Shown piece by piece: positions 1-8,624 of a stretch of 64,000 nucleotides of DNA; the stretch's first letter is position 1, and each line of letters opens with the position of its first letter. Where the stretch lies: assembly GCF_020829625.1 (NCBI RefSeq), contig NZ_JAIVFX010000002.1:434001-498000 (forward strand), in the 5' to 3' direction. Under the pieces are notes generated by a model, which saw only the letters and a program-made list of their open reading frames with translations, did not search any database and was not told where the DNA came from. The DNA is from Nostoc sp. XA010 (GTDB lineage: Bacteria; Cyanobacteriota; Cyanobacteriia; Cyanobacteriales; Nostocaceae). The translations under genes and the position numbers were made by a program.

Positions 1-34
1 TTGCAACTTTCTTTGGGAAATGCGTTCGCTTTAT

Positions 35-595
35 TTACGTCAAACTCAACCAGCCAAAAACTTGTTCTACTGTTAGTTCTAATTCGATACCGTCAAGGAT
101 GGGTAATTTATCAGCACCTTCGTATAATTCCACTCGCCCTCCAGGAAAAATCCCTAGCACACTTTCGTCTTCAGGGTTGATTAACCAGCCGAGTTCAGTA
201 CTATTGCGCGAACAATGCAATAATTTACTCAATACTTTTTTTAATCCTTGGTCTGGGGAAAGAATCTCAATTGCCCAGTCGGGATGAATTTCAAAGCGGT
301 TAGCAATTCTGCCAGATGAAGTTTTAGGAATTCTATCCCAGCGAAACACAGAAACATCAGGGACGATAGAAGCACCGCCAAAGGTGCAGCGCAGTTCTGG
401 GAAAGCCAAAGCAATTTTTTGACTTTCGGTTAGCTGATTGATGACATGACAAGATTTGCTCCGCAGTAGGCTATGTTGACCTTGGGGCATTGGTTTTTGA
501 ATGATTTCCCCGTTGATAAAGTCTGATGCTGGCTCAGTTTCTGGCAGTTTGAGGAACTCATCTAAAGTTAGCTGGGGTTGAGTTGCGATCGCCAT
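35..595 (-). CDS. Uma2-family (DUF820) restriction-endonuclease-fold protein, copy 1
   Basis: A 186-residue protein of the Uma2 family, which is abundant in cyanobacteria and has a PD-(D/E)XK nuclease fold; the cellular role of these proteins is not established. The visible core is PDVSVF (first acidic residue), then DWAIEILSP (the ExL position) and a C-terminal GWLINPEDESV strand. The usual lysine-rich segment after EILSP reads DQGLKKVLSK. I start it at the ATG of MAIATQ because the longer frame needs TTG and adds only two residues. It is nearly a repeat of the next gene (691-1251), and the upstream flanks match as well, so the two arose by tandem duplication. Family assignment is firm; activity is not known. 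Confidence 0.85.
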   Translation of the reverse strand: MAIATQPQLTLDEFLKLPETEPASDFINGEIIQKPMPQGQHSLLRSKSCHVINQLTESQKIALAFPELRCTFGGASIVPDVSVFRWDRIPKTSSGRIANRFEIHPDWAIEILSPDQGLKKVLSKLLHCSRNSTELGWLINPEDESVLGIFPGGRVELYEGADKLPILDGIELELTVEQVFGWLSLT

Positions 596-690
596 AAGCA
601 AATAGCATGGAGGGGATAGTTTTATTATGGGCGTGCGATCGCCTACTCTTAAAGCAAGCTACGCCTCGCATCCTTCGTTTGTGATAAGTA

Positions 691-1251
691 CTACATCCAA
701 CTCAGCCAACCAAAAACCTCTTCAACTGTTAATTCCAACTCGATACCCTCAAGGATGGGTAATTTATCAGCACCTTCGTATAATTCCACTCGCTGTCCAG
801 GAAAAATCCCTAGCACACTTTCGTCTTCAGGGTTGATTAACCAGCCCAGTTCAGTACCATTGCGCGAACAATGGAATAATTTACTCAACACTTTTTTTAA
901 CCTTTGGTCTGGGGAAAGAATCTCAATTGCCCAGTCAGGATGAATATCAAAGCGGTTAGCAATTCTGCCAGATGAAGTTTTAAGAATTCTATCCCAGCGA
1001 AACACAGACACATCAGGGACGATAGAAGCACCGCCAAAGGTACAACGCAGCTCTGAGAAAGCGCAAGCAATTTTTTGGCTTTCAGTTACGTTATTAATGA
1101 CATTACAAAATTTAGTCTGTAGTCGGCTATGTTCACCTTGGGGCATTGGTTTTTGAATGATTTCTCCGTTGATAAAGTCTGATGCTGGCTCAGTTTCTGG
1201 CAGTTTGAGGAACTCATCTAAAGTTAGTTGGGGTTGAGTTGCGATCGCCAT
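691..1251 (-). CDS. Uma2-family (DUF820) endonuclease-fold protein, copy 2
   Basis: Tandem paralogue of the gene at 35-595, starting at the equivalent MAIATQ methionine and sharing the PDVSVF, DWAIEILSP and GWLINPEDESV blocks. The most visible difference is the segment after PMPQG (EHSRLQTKFCNVINNVTES here, QHSLLRSKSCHVINQLTES in copy 1). The frame stays open upstream to 1848 and is there continuous with an unrelated fragment; I treat that as accidental read-through because copy 1 begins at the same methionine and because the join runs through an interspersed palindrome. Family known from sequence, function inferred only at fold level. Confidence 0.8.
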   Translation of the reverse strand: MAIATQPQLTLDEFLKLPETEPASDFINGEIIQKPMPQGEHSRLQTKFCNVINNVTESQKIACAFSELRCTFGGASIVPDVSVFRWDRILKTSSGRIANRFDIHPDWAIEILSPDQRLKKVLSKLFHCSRNGTELGWLINPEDESVLGIFPGQRVELYEGADKLPILEGIELELTVEEVFGWLSWM

Positions 1252-1848
1252 AAGTAAATAGTATGGAGGGGATAGTTTTATTATGGGCGTGCGGCCTAAT
1301 ATAGTTCGGTTAAGGCAAGAGACGCGATAAATCGCCGTCTTTACAATAATCAGTCCTTTGTAGAGACGGCGATTTATCGCGTCTTTGTGATATGTAATTT
1401 CGTCAAAAAACCTTAATCTTTGCGCCTTTGCGTGAGAAGCTGGAAGGTTTGGATCGATTTTTTGGAGTAATTCGGAATCTTGTTTGAGAATATTCTGAAA
1501 GCTATCTATGTAAGCAGCCTGACTAACTAGTAGCACACAGCTTTCTAAACTTGGCTCTTTGTTGGTTGCATCAATAATGAACTTTAGGATGGTAATGGCG
1601 ACGGGGGCAAAGGGAATTATTTCTTTGGTAATTTGTCCGAGAGGAGAATTAAATACATCTAATAGCGACGAAATCTGTTCTACATAAGGTTTGAAGTTTT
1701 GAACATTGGGTTTTTGCTCTTTAATTGCCTTTGCCAAATCAAGCACGGCTTTAGCTGCTTCGGCTCCAGTCTTTGTTACCTCTACGCCTTGTCCCCAGTT
1801 CAAATCCTGAATGTTTTGCAAAAACTTCCAGAGTTTCGTCATCGCCAT
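1252..1848 (-). pseudogene. Truncated N-terminal fragment, probably of a NACHT/NTPase-type protein, in frame with Uma2 copy 2
   Basis: The first about 140 residues (from MTKLWKFLQNIQDLNW, through KAVLDLAKAIKEQKPN and SSLLDVFNSPLGQI, to SQAAYIDSFQNILKQDSE) look like the helical N-terminal domain found in front of NACHT NTPases of filamentous cyanobacteria; I recognise the style but could not check it. No P-loop follows. Instead the frame runs through an interspersed palindrome (1318-1386) and then into Uma2 copy 2. The likeliest reading is the surviving 5' end of a larger gene cut off by the Uma2 duplication. The alternative is a real fusion protein of 385 residues. Confidence 0.5.
1318..1386. 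repeat. Interspersed palindrome, split version
   Basis: Two arms, GACGCGATAAATCGCCGTCT and the complementary arm around 1362-1384, separated by about 21 bases. It belongs to the family based on a GAGACGCGATTAATCGCGTCTC-like palindrome that recurs at 2441-2464, 5249-5271, 15886-15913 and 33759-33786. Here it lies inside the open frame joining the NACHT-like fragment to Uma2 copy 2 and contributes residues to it. Confidence 0.8.
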
Positions 1849-1929
1849 AGACTATTCTCCAACACCATCAATTTAGTAAAAATGCGCCTGTCTAGCGTTT
1901 CTCGTGTGTATGCAATAGACTTTGACCTC

Positions 1930-1990
1930 ACTTCCATTCCTCTCTCCTAAAAGGAGAGAAGCTTTGAATCTTACTCCCCAACGCTAGTAG
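1930..1990. repeat. Intergenic repeat with CTCTCCTAAAAGGAGAG palindrome
   Basis: A short repeat with a perfect palindrome (CTCTCCTAAAAGGAGAG) followed by a GCTTTGAATC tail and a G-rich GGAAGGGGTTGGGGGTTAG run. The same repeat occurs at about 32291-32525, where a 151-bp element is inserted in the middle of the palindrome. This copy is therefore an uninterrupted version of that insertion site. Confidence 0.75.
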
Positions 1991-2044
1991 GGAAGGGGTT
2001 GGGGGTTAGCTCTATATTGGACTCAACTGAGAACCGCTATATTA

Positions 2045-2160
2045 CTTAACTCAAATTCAACCAGCTAAAAACTTGTTTAACTGTCAGTTTTACCTCGGTA
2101 TCAGTGAATGTAGGCAACTGATAAGCTATTGTATATAATTTAACTCGCTACTTGGAAACG
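2045..2160 (-). pseudogene. Relic of a third Uma2 copy (C-terminal fragment)
   Basis: Read on the minus strand, this stretch ends in residues like LTVKQVFSWLNLS, which align with the C-terminal LTVEQVFGWLSLT of the Uma2 genes upstream; preceding bases also match at DNA level (for example AACTCAACCAGC and AAAACTTGTT). Only the last roughly 35 codons survive and no open frame extends beyond. It is a decayed third member of the local Uma2 array. Confidence 0.65.
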
Positions 2161-2236
2161 CTGTTAGCAGAGTTGTAAGTTTCACATAGAGGCGCAGAGG
2201 CGCAGAGAGTTTTTAAATTTTGTTGTCTACAAGTAT

Positions 2237-2436
2237 CAAAGACTCGTCAACGGAGATAAAAGGTGGATTCATCCAGTTCAAAGACTCGTCAACGGAGATA
2301 AAAGGTGGATTCATCCAGTTCAAAGACTCGTTAATGGAGATAAAAGGTGGATTCATCCAGTTCAAAGACTCGTTAATGGAGATAAAAGGTGGATTCATCC
2401 ACTTCAAAGACTCGTTAACGGAGATAAAAGGTGGAT
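2237..2436. repeat. 42-bp tandem repeat, about five units
   Basis: Unit starts at 2237, 2279, 2321, 2363 and 2405 show a strict 42-bp period. The first two units carry GTCAACGGAG, the next two GTTAATGGAG and the last GTTAACGGAG. The last unit is incomplete and runs into the palindrome at 2441. Because 42 is a multiple of three, both strands stay open (14-residue repeats), but no start region or neighbouring domain supports a protein, so I regard it as a noncoding minisatellite. Confidence 0.85.
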
Positions 2437-2440
2437 GAAC

Positions 2441-2464
2441 AGACGCGATTAATCGCGTCTCTAC
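2441..2464. repeat. Interspersed palindrome AGACGCGATTAATCGCGTCT
   Basis: A perfect 20-bp palindrome followed by CTAC. It lies directly beside the 42-bp tandem array and overlaps the 3' end of the WD40 gene (stop region at 2464). Same family as 1318, 5249, 15886 and 33759. Confidence 0.8.
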
Positions 2465-4230
2465 TAACTTCGTTGCCAAATTTTAATAGTCTTATCCAAA
2501 CTCCCACTAACCAACATCTCGCCGGAAGCTGTGAAAGCTAACGCTGTGACTATATTCCCATGACCTGTAAACGTACCCAGCAATTCACCAGTTTGTAAAT
2601 GCCACAACTTAATAGTTTTATCAGCACTACCGCTAGCAATTATTTGTCCATCGGGACTTAATGCGATCGCATATACTCTATCTCTATGTCCTTTAAGAGT
2701 ATGAAGTAATTCCCCAGTCTCCAATTGCCAAACTTTAATCGTTTGATCCCAGCTACCACTCACCAGCATTTTACCATCTGCACTAATCGCTAAGGAACGA
2801 ACGATGTGAGAATGACCCATGAGGGTATGCAGTGGTTGTGCATCCTTTAAACTTTTGACTCCCGTCTGGGGTAAGGTGCGCCAGACTTTAATTTTGCGAT
2901 AGCTACCTGTAACTAAAGTTTCGCCGTCTCGACTCAAAACTAGAGAATGAGCAGCTGTATCATCTAAAGAGAGTGCGATCGCTACCTGACGTTGCATCAA
3001 ATCCCAAAACAGAATTTTTCTATCATCTCCGCCTGTCGCTAACATTCTGCCGTCTGGGGTAAAAGCAGCACACCGCACTACCCCATTATGTTTGTGCAAA
3101 ATATCTATCAAATCTAAAGCGCCTACATGCCAAAGCTTAATTGTGGAATCTGCACCACAACTGACTAAAGTCTGTCCATCTGAACTAAAAGCTAGGGAAT
3201 TCACTTCATCCACCAGCCCAGATATCACCCAAGGATACTCTGATAATGTATCTATTAATTCACCCTTGCTTAAATCCCAGAGTTTCGTCTCTCCCCGACT
3301 ACCACTTGCCAATATGGGTAAAGCTTTGCCATTATTACACCCAGAACTGAAAGCTAGGCAATTAATACCTCTGGTGTGTCCTTGCAAAGTCTGCCAGCAT
3401 TCCCAGTCACCGACTATACCCTTAAGGCAATGCTCTGATGGTAGAGTCTGTATTGTATCTGCGATCGCATTCTCATTAATTAATGGCGACGTCTCTTTTT
3501 TACTAATAAGTGATTCTAAATACCAACTCAACCCCCCCGCATACAACAAGTGACTCGGATTAATGTAGAGTTTTGGTTCAGTAAGTTCAATTTGATTTGC
3601 AGGTAAAAAGCCTGTAATTATGCACTGCTTCTCGTCGTATCCTAGCTTATCTGTAGATGGATAAAATAAACACAGAAAAATTAATACTTGGTGCTTTCTT
3701 AAATCTTCTTGAGTAACCGACCACCTAATTTTGTCTTTCTTAATACCATTAAAACTTTCTCCATCAGCAACATAAACTTGAATACTCAGCTGAGGATTCT
3801 CTTTTAGTACATAAGAAAACTTACTTTCGCCACACAAATTTCCCTCATCATCTAAAACCATGTTTTCCACAGTATCTTGTGATACCTTTTTTACCAACTT
3901 CCCCAAACGTTCAGTTATCACTCGGTCAACAATATGCTCCCGTAAAAGATAATCTTGGGCTTGTTGTTGGAAGTATTTGGGAAAAGGTATCGTCCAGTCA
4001 GGAGGTTCAGGATATTCAGGTGGCGTTGGCGGCGGATTTTTGGCAAGAACTTCTGCTTGTTGGCGAGAAAGTTCTTGGAGTCTAGCCAAAGGCTCACCCC
4101 AAAAAGCCATAATTTCCGTGTGACAACCTTTTACTTGACTTTCCAGCAAAGATAAGTCATAAGTTTTAGGTTTTTTCACACGTTGAAGGAAGTCAGCTTG
4201 TTGAGATTTGAGTAAGCTAATCCAATCCAT
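2464..4230 (-). CDS. WD40-repeat protein with unassigned N-terminal domain
   Basis: About 588 residues. The C-terminal half (from roughly residue 275) is a WD40 beta-propeller: six or seven repeats with the usual GH spacing and endings such as TKLWDL, IKLWHV, ILFWDL, IKVWQL, IKLWHL and IKIWQ. The N-terminal 270 residues are not recognised; they start with a helical stretch, contain a proline-rich linker (NPPPTPPEYPEPPDW) and a mixed alpha/beta region. WD40 propellers are protein-interaction platforms, and in cyanobacteria they are often the sensor half of signalling or conflict proteins, but no effector motif is visible. I prefer the second methionine (MDWISLL) because AGGA lies about six bases before it. 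No partner gene is adjacent. Confidence 0.85.
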   Translation of the reverse strand: MDWISLLKSQQADFLQRVKKPKTYDLSLLESQVKGCHTEIMAFWGEPLARLQELSRQQAEVLAKNPPPTPPEYPEPPDWTIPFPKYFQQQAQDYLLREHIVDRVITERLGKLVKKVSQDTVENMVLDDEGNLCGESKFSYVLKENPQLSIQVYVADGESFNGIKKDKIRWSVTQEDLRKHQVLIFLCLFYPSTDKLGYDEKQCIITGFLPANQIELTEPKLYINPSHLLYAGGLSWYLESLISKKETSPLINENAIADTIQTLPSEHCLKGIVGDWECWQTLQGHTRGINCLAFSSGCNNGKALPILASGSRGETKLWDLSKGELIDTLSEYPWVISGLVDEVNSLAFSSDGQTLVSCGADSTIKLWHVGALDLIDILHKHNGVVRCAAFTPDGRMLATGGDDRKILFWDLMQRQVAIALSLDDTAAHSLVLSRDGETLVTGSYRKIKVWRTLPQTGVKSLKDAQPLHTLMGHSHIVRSLAISADGKMLVSGSWDQTIKVWQLETGELLHTLKGHRDRVYAIALSPDGQIIASGSADKTIKLWHLQTGELLGTFTGHGNIVTALAFTASGEMLVSGSLDKTIKIWQRS

Positions 4231-4439
4231 CTGCATTCCTGCGGCAAACTATTGCATACCTACGGTAAGCTATACCAATGCAATTACTCAAGTTTATAAC
4301 CTTAGTTAATTAAAAATACAGTAATCTTAGTAGTCTAATAAAACACAGCAATTAGCAGATGCTTCCGTGAAAGATAGAGATTATTGCACTTAGATATTTC
4401 ATGAACTGATGCAGTTGAAGTATATAGAATTAAATGATG

Positions 4440-4640
4440 TCAGTCAATTCTAACGGAGATGGAGAACGAGATACTGTTTCTAGGAAAACAGTTATAGCCG
4501 CAAAGGAAAGTTTAATGTGAGAGGGATTTCAAAGGTTGCCATAACCTGAAGTCAACAAATCCCTACACAAAAATAACGTATTACAGTACGGTGGAAGTAA
4601 ACCACCCATCCCAAATCAATGAAACCCTTGCGGTATAATA
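4440..4640. ncRNA. Candidate structured RNA in a 450-bp gap
   Basis: No gene fits 4237-4685. Inside it three hairpins follow one another: ACTGTTT/AAACAGT (4473-4492), a two-storey hairpin with outer arms AGGGATTT/AAATCCCT (4522-4529, 4557-4564) and inner arms AGGTT/AACCT (4533-4537, 4543-4547), and GGTGG/CCACC (4590-4594, 4602-4606). Purine-rich single-stranded stretches lie between them. I could not match it to RNase P RNA, tmRNA, 6S RNA or a known riboswitch. Strand unknown. Confidence 0.35.
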
Positions 4641-4685
4641 ATTACTAATTACATTAGCGTAACCCATTACGAATTACAAATTATT

Positions 4686-5081
4686 TTAACCTTTGCGTTT
4701 TGGTTGTCTCGGTGTAGTACTTACATCAGAGGAGTCGCCAAAAGTATCCCTTGCCTCAATCTGTTTAATTTTCATTTGCAAGTTCAACTCATCACTGCTA
4801 ACAATTGTTTCTATATTGGCTAATCTCCTCTCTAGCAGTTCTATCTGCTGCTGTTGCAAATAGTTAGTTTTTGATTTTTGCTCATCAGAACGCCAAACAG
4901 CAACCGTACCAACAGCTGCCCCACCAATTGCAACTAAAGGAAGAATAGCACCGCTTTTAGTAACGGCTGATAGTGGGATGCAAACTCCGAGAATGGCGAC
5001 TGTAATTACCCAAATTCTTGTGGTGGCAGATAATCTGACATCCTGATAGTGTTCTAAATTGGGTTGAGATTTTTTAGCCAT
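4686..5081 (-). CDS. Small membrane protein with C-terminal coiled coil
   Basis: A 131-residue protein not recognised as a named family. After a hydrophilic N-terminus, two hydrophobic segments (about residues 24-44, IWVITVAILGVCIPL, and 46-67, AILPLVAIGGAAVGTVAVW) form a likely membrane hairpin. The remaining 60 residues are charged and heptad-like (LQQQQIELLERRLANIETI), as in a coiled coil. This could anchor a complex at the membrane. It stands alone on the minus strand, with about 230 bases upstream that contain an interspersed palindrome. Confidence 0.65.
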   Translation of the reverse strand: MAKKSQPNLEHYQDVRLSATTRIWVITVAILGVCIPLSAVTKSGAILPLVAIGGAAVGTVAVWRSDEQKSKTNYLQQQQIELLERRLANIETIVSSDELNLQMKIKQIEARDTFGDSSDVSTTPRQPKRKG

Positions 5082-5248
5082 AATGTTTATCCTTAAAAAC
5101 TTATTTGCTAGATTGGCACAATTGTTTATTACAATACTTACTGCAATTAGGTTAAGTATATTTTTTGCTAGTATTTTTAATTACCAGTAGGTCAACATAA
5201 TTCAACGTAAAATGCCAATCAGCGAAATGATTTTCCTGACTTCTATAC

Positions 5249-5271
5249 AGACGCAATTAATCGCGTCTCTA
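5249..5271. repeat. Interspersed palindrome AGACGCAATTAATCGCGTCT
   Basis: One mismatched copy of the palindrome family seen at 2441. It lies between the small membrane protein and the broken hydrolase. Confidence 0.7.
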
Positions 5272-5317
5272 CTGCTGCCTTCTACTTAGTTACTTCGTTA
5301 TTTTAGATCATTAGATT

Positions 5318-6262
5318 TTGCTTGCGAGGAGCAGTTGTACGCTGAGAGGAAGATTTTCTCCAGCACAGATACTGGAGAGTCAGCTAGAAAAAAGTATGGG
5401 AATTGAGCCAGCTAATCCAGAAAAGGCACCTTTTCCAGTAGTGATTTTCTTCAATGGCTATAACTGTGATGCTCAACAATACCAATGGTTAGCGGTTAAA
5501 TTGGCTGAACGTGGATTAGTAGTGGTTCTCTTTAATTGGATTGCCAAAAATCTACCAGGCGTAATTAGCCTCACACCTGGAGTTGATTTTGAAAAACTGA
5601 AGCCCACAATTTATCCTGCTGCTCCTACAGCTTTGGCTTTGCCAGCACTCCTAACTAAACTCGAACAGTTACAAAATCAAGGAGTTTTAGCAGGAATGTT
5701 GGATTTACAACGCATCATTCTCGGTGGACACTCTGTGGGTGGTTTAGTATCGCTCACAAATGCTGACCCTCGGTTTTTCCCTGGAGTTGCTGCATCTTTT
5801 TCTTATGGCGCCAGTAGCAGAGGACTTTCAACCATAGGGTATGAACCAGGAACTATCTTGCCTTTACCAGATTCCCTTCCACTGCTACTGATGGGAGGAA
5901 CCCGTGATGGATTTATGCTTACCAGTAGCGAACTTTATGGTATAAGTCCTGGGGATGCTACTATCCCAGTTAGTTACACGTACATTCCAAGAAGCAATCG
6001 CTGGGGGACGAAATGACAGCTATCTGGTAATCTTAGAGGGAGCAAATCACTTTTCGATAGTTGATGAGCCAGACTCCACTACAGTTAGACCCTCTCTCGA
6101 CTTAAAAGCTACTCAATCTCAATAAAATTTGCGTTTGCTGATGAGTGAAATTATTGGTCTGTTTATTGACACTTATGTTCGCCACCAGCCAGAAAAATCT
6201 CAGGAGCTTGAGCAATTATTAACTGCTGCCAATCCTTTGATAAAATCTTTTGAGCGTAAGTA
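5318..6262 (+). pseudogene. Alpha/beta hydrolase (chlorophyllase-like), frameshifted and with a nonsense codon
   Basis: The first frame gives 232 residues of an alpha/beta hydrolase with the nucleophile elbow GHSVGG near residue 140 and an oxyanion-type VIFFNGYN strand, as in the chlorophyllase-like hydrolases of cyanobacteria. Near 5985-6000 the family sequence jumps frame: after SYTYIP the +1 frame continues with EAIAGGRNDSYLVILEGANH, which carries the expected catalytic histidine region. That frame meets a TAA after LDLKATQSQ (about 6124) and then resumes as LLMSEIIGLFIDTYVRHQPE up to about 6262. So one frameshift and one nonsense mutation separate three pieces of one gene. A short active form is unlikely because the histidine is lost. 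Confidence 0.75.
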
Positions 6263-6274
6263 GTTAAATTTATT

Positions 6275-6952
6275 ATGACAAGTGCATCTTATATTTTTCT
6301 GGCTGGAGCAAGTCGCGGTGTTGGTCGAGAAATTGCTCAATATCTCACAGCGCAACAGCTAAAGGTAAAAGCACTCCTGAGAACAGCAGCAGTTGCTAGT
6401 GAACTAGAAAAAATCGGTATTGAGGTGGTTCTGGGAGATGCCTTGAATGTTGGCGATGTAGAACGCGCAATGCTTACAGATGAATCTATTCACACCGTTA
6501 TCAGTACAATTGGCGGTTTACCATCAGATGTAGAAAGACCCGATTACCCTGGTAATAAAAATCTGATTGATACAGCAGTTAAAGCTGGGGTGCAAAAGTT
6601 TATTCTTGTCTCTTCCATTGGTGCTGGCAATAGTGTTGTTGCTGCGTCACCCCAAGTTTTAGCGGTACTTGGAAAAGTTTTAGCTGAGAAAGACAAAGCT
6701 GAACAACACTTAATTGCCAGTGGACTCACCTATACAATCATCCGTCCTGGTGGACTAAAGTCAGAACCAGCAACGGGTAATGGTGTTTTAACTGAAGATC
6801 CGCACATTATTGGTAGCATAAATCGTGCAGATGTCGCACAGTTAGTTGGTCGCTGTTTAAATAGCGATCGCACCAATAATAAAATTTTGTCAGCGATAGA
6901 CCGAAATATGCAATTTGGACAAAGAGAATTTGCGGAATTTAATTTGGAGTAA
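6275..6952 (+). CDS. NAD(P)-binding atypical short-chain dehydrogenase (NmrA/SDR5-like)
   Basis: A 225-residue protein with the atypical-SDR dinucleotide motif GASRGVGREIA near residue 11 and the pattern VLGDALNVGDVERAM, VISTIGG and FILVSSIGAG. The catalytic YxxxK is not apparent, as is common for NmrA-like and SDR5 members that bind NAD(P) without classical dehydrogenase chemistry. The late segment YTIIRPGGL is the usual family signature. It begins 13 bases after the end of the broken hydrolase and ends head-on against the Rieske oxygenase gene (one base between stops). Substrate unknown. Confidence 0.85.
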   Translation: MTSASYIFLAGASRGVGREIAQYLTAQQLKVKALLRTAAVASELEKIGIEVVLGDALNVGDVERAMLTDESIHTVISTIGGLPSDVERPDYPGNKNLIDTAVKAGVQKFILVSSIGAGNSVVAASPQVLAVLGKVLAEKDKAEQHLIASGLTYTIIRPGGLKSEPATGNGVLTEDPHIIGSINRADVAQLVGRCLNSDRTNNKILSAIDRNMQFGQREFAEFNLE

Positions 6953-6953
6953 T

Positions 6954-8006
6954 TTAAGCACGCCACCGGAGTATCTGACCCTTGACAGGATTCACAAATT
7001 CTCGTCCTTCAGCGACAGACTTAGCATACTCTCGCTTTAACTGGTAATACCACTGCGCCTGCATATCTGAGTCTTTAATCAGTCGTAGCACGGGATTATA
7101 TTTCAAACCAATCTGCTGCTTTTCTACAACCGTTCGGTCTTGGCCAATGAAAGTCCGCGCCAACACATGTAACAGTGGCTTGAAAAACCCTACCCAAGGA
7201 AGCGTCCAATAAAGAGCAAAAGTTACCTCAGTTTCTGTGTCTGAAATTGGTGTAACTGCCGTTAAATTAACGACTCGATGCTTGCCAATTGTGGTTTCTT
7301 CGATTCTGACTCCAGGTAAACGAAAAGAAATTTCCGTTTCCGGTACACCACCGCCAATCAGCCAGTATAATCTGCCTCCATTCGCTGGTAATCGGTGTCG
7401 TCGCATTGTGAAGCCGTAGGGCGAAGCATCGAATTGCTTCACTTCTTCGTGCAGTTGCTCACTTCGCCACCACCAAGCGCGATGAACATAAGGTGAATGA
7501 GCAGGGTCCATCAGACCTACCACTGCATGATCTATAAAACAAGGGAATTTTACCACTTCTACGAATTGGTGCGATCGCTCGCCAAACCCTGGAATTACCG
7601 GAATCTCCATCTCAGAAGCAGGTTGAGGATTATCGGGATCAGCCATATATATCCAGATATTCCCTTGTGCTTCCCAAGTTTCATAGGAATGTACGTCAAA
7701 GCGCCTCAAATCCATCTGCTGCTCCTCTACAAGAGATGGAACCGCAGTGCAGCGTCCAGCCGGGTTAAAGCGCCAACCGTGGTAACAGCATTCCACTTCC
7801 TGCCCATTGAATCTACCACAACTCAAGGGCACACCACGATGGGGACAAATGTCCGTCATCGCAGAGACTTTACCATCCTGGCTGCGGACTAGCAGCACTG
7901 GTTCTCCCAAGAAAATGCGGCTGATCATCATACCTGGCTTAATCTGATTACTAGGCAGAGCATAGTACCAAGTATTACGTAATACAAAGTTATCGTTATT
8001 TTTCAT
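6954..8006 (-). CDS. Rieske [2Fe-2S] aromatic ring-hydroxylating oxygenase, alpha-subunit type
   Basis: A 350-residue oxygenase. The N-terminal Rieske domain binds a 2Fe-2S cluster through C54-x-H56 and C73-x2-H76 (CPHRG and CYHGW). The catalytic domain carries the mononuclear iron motif in DHAVVGLMDPAHSPYVH (two histidines about residues 170-176). This layout matches VanA-type demethylases and the pheophorbide a oxygenase/Tic55-like group of phototrophs; the substrate cannot be told from sequence. No reductase or ferredoxin gene is adjacent, so electrons probably come from the general ferredoxin pool. The start MKNNDNFVLR agrees with family length. Confidence 0.85.
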   Translation of the reverse strand: MKNNDNFVLRNTWYYALPSNQIKPGMMISRIFLGEPVLLVRSQDGKVSAMTDICPHRGVPLSCGRFNGQEVECCYHGWRFNPAGRCTAVPSLVEEQQMDLRRFDVHSYETWEAQGNIWIYMADPDNPQPASEMEIPVIPGFGERSHQFVEVVKFPCFIDHAVVGLMDPAHSPYVHRAWWWRSEQLHEEVKQFDASPYGFTMRRHRLPANGGRLYWLIGGGVPETEISFRLPGVRIEETTIGKHRVVNLTAVTPISDTETEVTFALYWTLPWVGFFKPLLHVLARTFIGQDRTVVEKQQIGLKYNPVLRLIKDSDMQAQWYYQLKREYAKSVAEGREFVNPVKGQILRWRA

Positions 8007-8186
8007 GACTAATTGCGTCTGCCTTTGTCACAACGAAAGTTCTGGTTTGTGGAAAGGAAGGTTATGCTTAGAAACATTCTTTCAGGTTTTTAACTGCTGT
8101 AGGTAAATTCAACTGAGACACTTGTTGGTCGCGTTCGTAATTCTCTCAGATTTAGGTTGTGGGAGGATTACAGGTGTGAAGTTGCA

Positions 8187-8624
8187 TTATTCGCCAGAAA
8201 TTTGGAAAAATACCGTTCTTTTGCGCGGCCCATCCAACTCAAAAAACAATACAGATTGCCAGGTTCCCAGAGCTAATTTACCATCCACAATGGGAATTAT
8301 CTCACTAGTTGTCAGCATCATTGCCATTAAATGAGAGTGAGCATTAATCGGTTCATCTTCCGGGACATCTCTTAAATGCAAGTCATTATGTAAATAGCTG
8401 TCTGATTCAGGTGCTAATTTTTGCAAGAACACTTTTATATCTTCTAATAATCTAACTTCATCTTCGTTGATAGCTAAAGCTGTGGTTGTGTGTCGAGAAA
8501 ATACTAAAACTTGTCCATTCTTAATTGATGTTGAAGTAAGAAAATCTTGGATTTGTGGTGTTATATTATAAATATTAATTTTTGGTTCAGTTTCAATTTC
8601 AATTAACTTATTAATAATTGGCAT
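8187..8624 (-). CDS. YjbQ / UPF0047 family protein
   Basis: About 145 residues from MPIINKLIEI. The family hallmark residues are present: the HTTTAL motif, the HSHLMAMM histidines and the closing GTWQSVLFFELDGPR strand. YjbQ proteins bind metal and have been reported to have weak thiamine-phosphate synthase activity in vitro; the physiological role remains unclear. The frame runs 15 codons further upstream to a TTG-type start, but MPIINK matches the usual family N-terminus, so I use that. It stands alone between the Rieske gene and an aminotransferase. Confidence 0.85.
   Translation of the reverse strand: MPIINKLIEIETEPKINIYNITPQIQDFLTSTSIKNGQVLVFSRHTTTALAINEDEVRLLEDIKVFLQKLAPESDSYLHNDLHLRDVPEDEPINAHSHLMAMMLTTSEIIPIVDGKLALGTWQSVLFFELDGPRKRTVFFQISGE

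Noticed and set aside
2213..2479. 88-residue minus-strand frame of PPFISxNESLxWMN repeats
   Set aside because: It is the translation of the 42-bp minisatellite; both strands are open because the period is a multiple of three, and there is no start region or domain.
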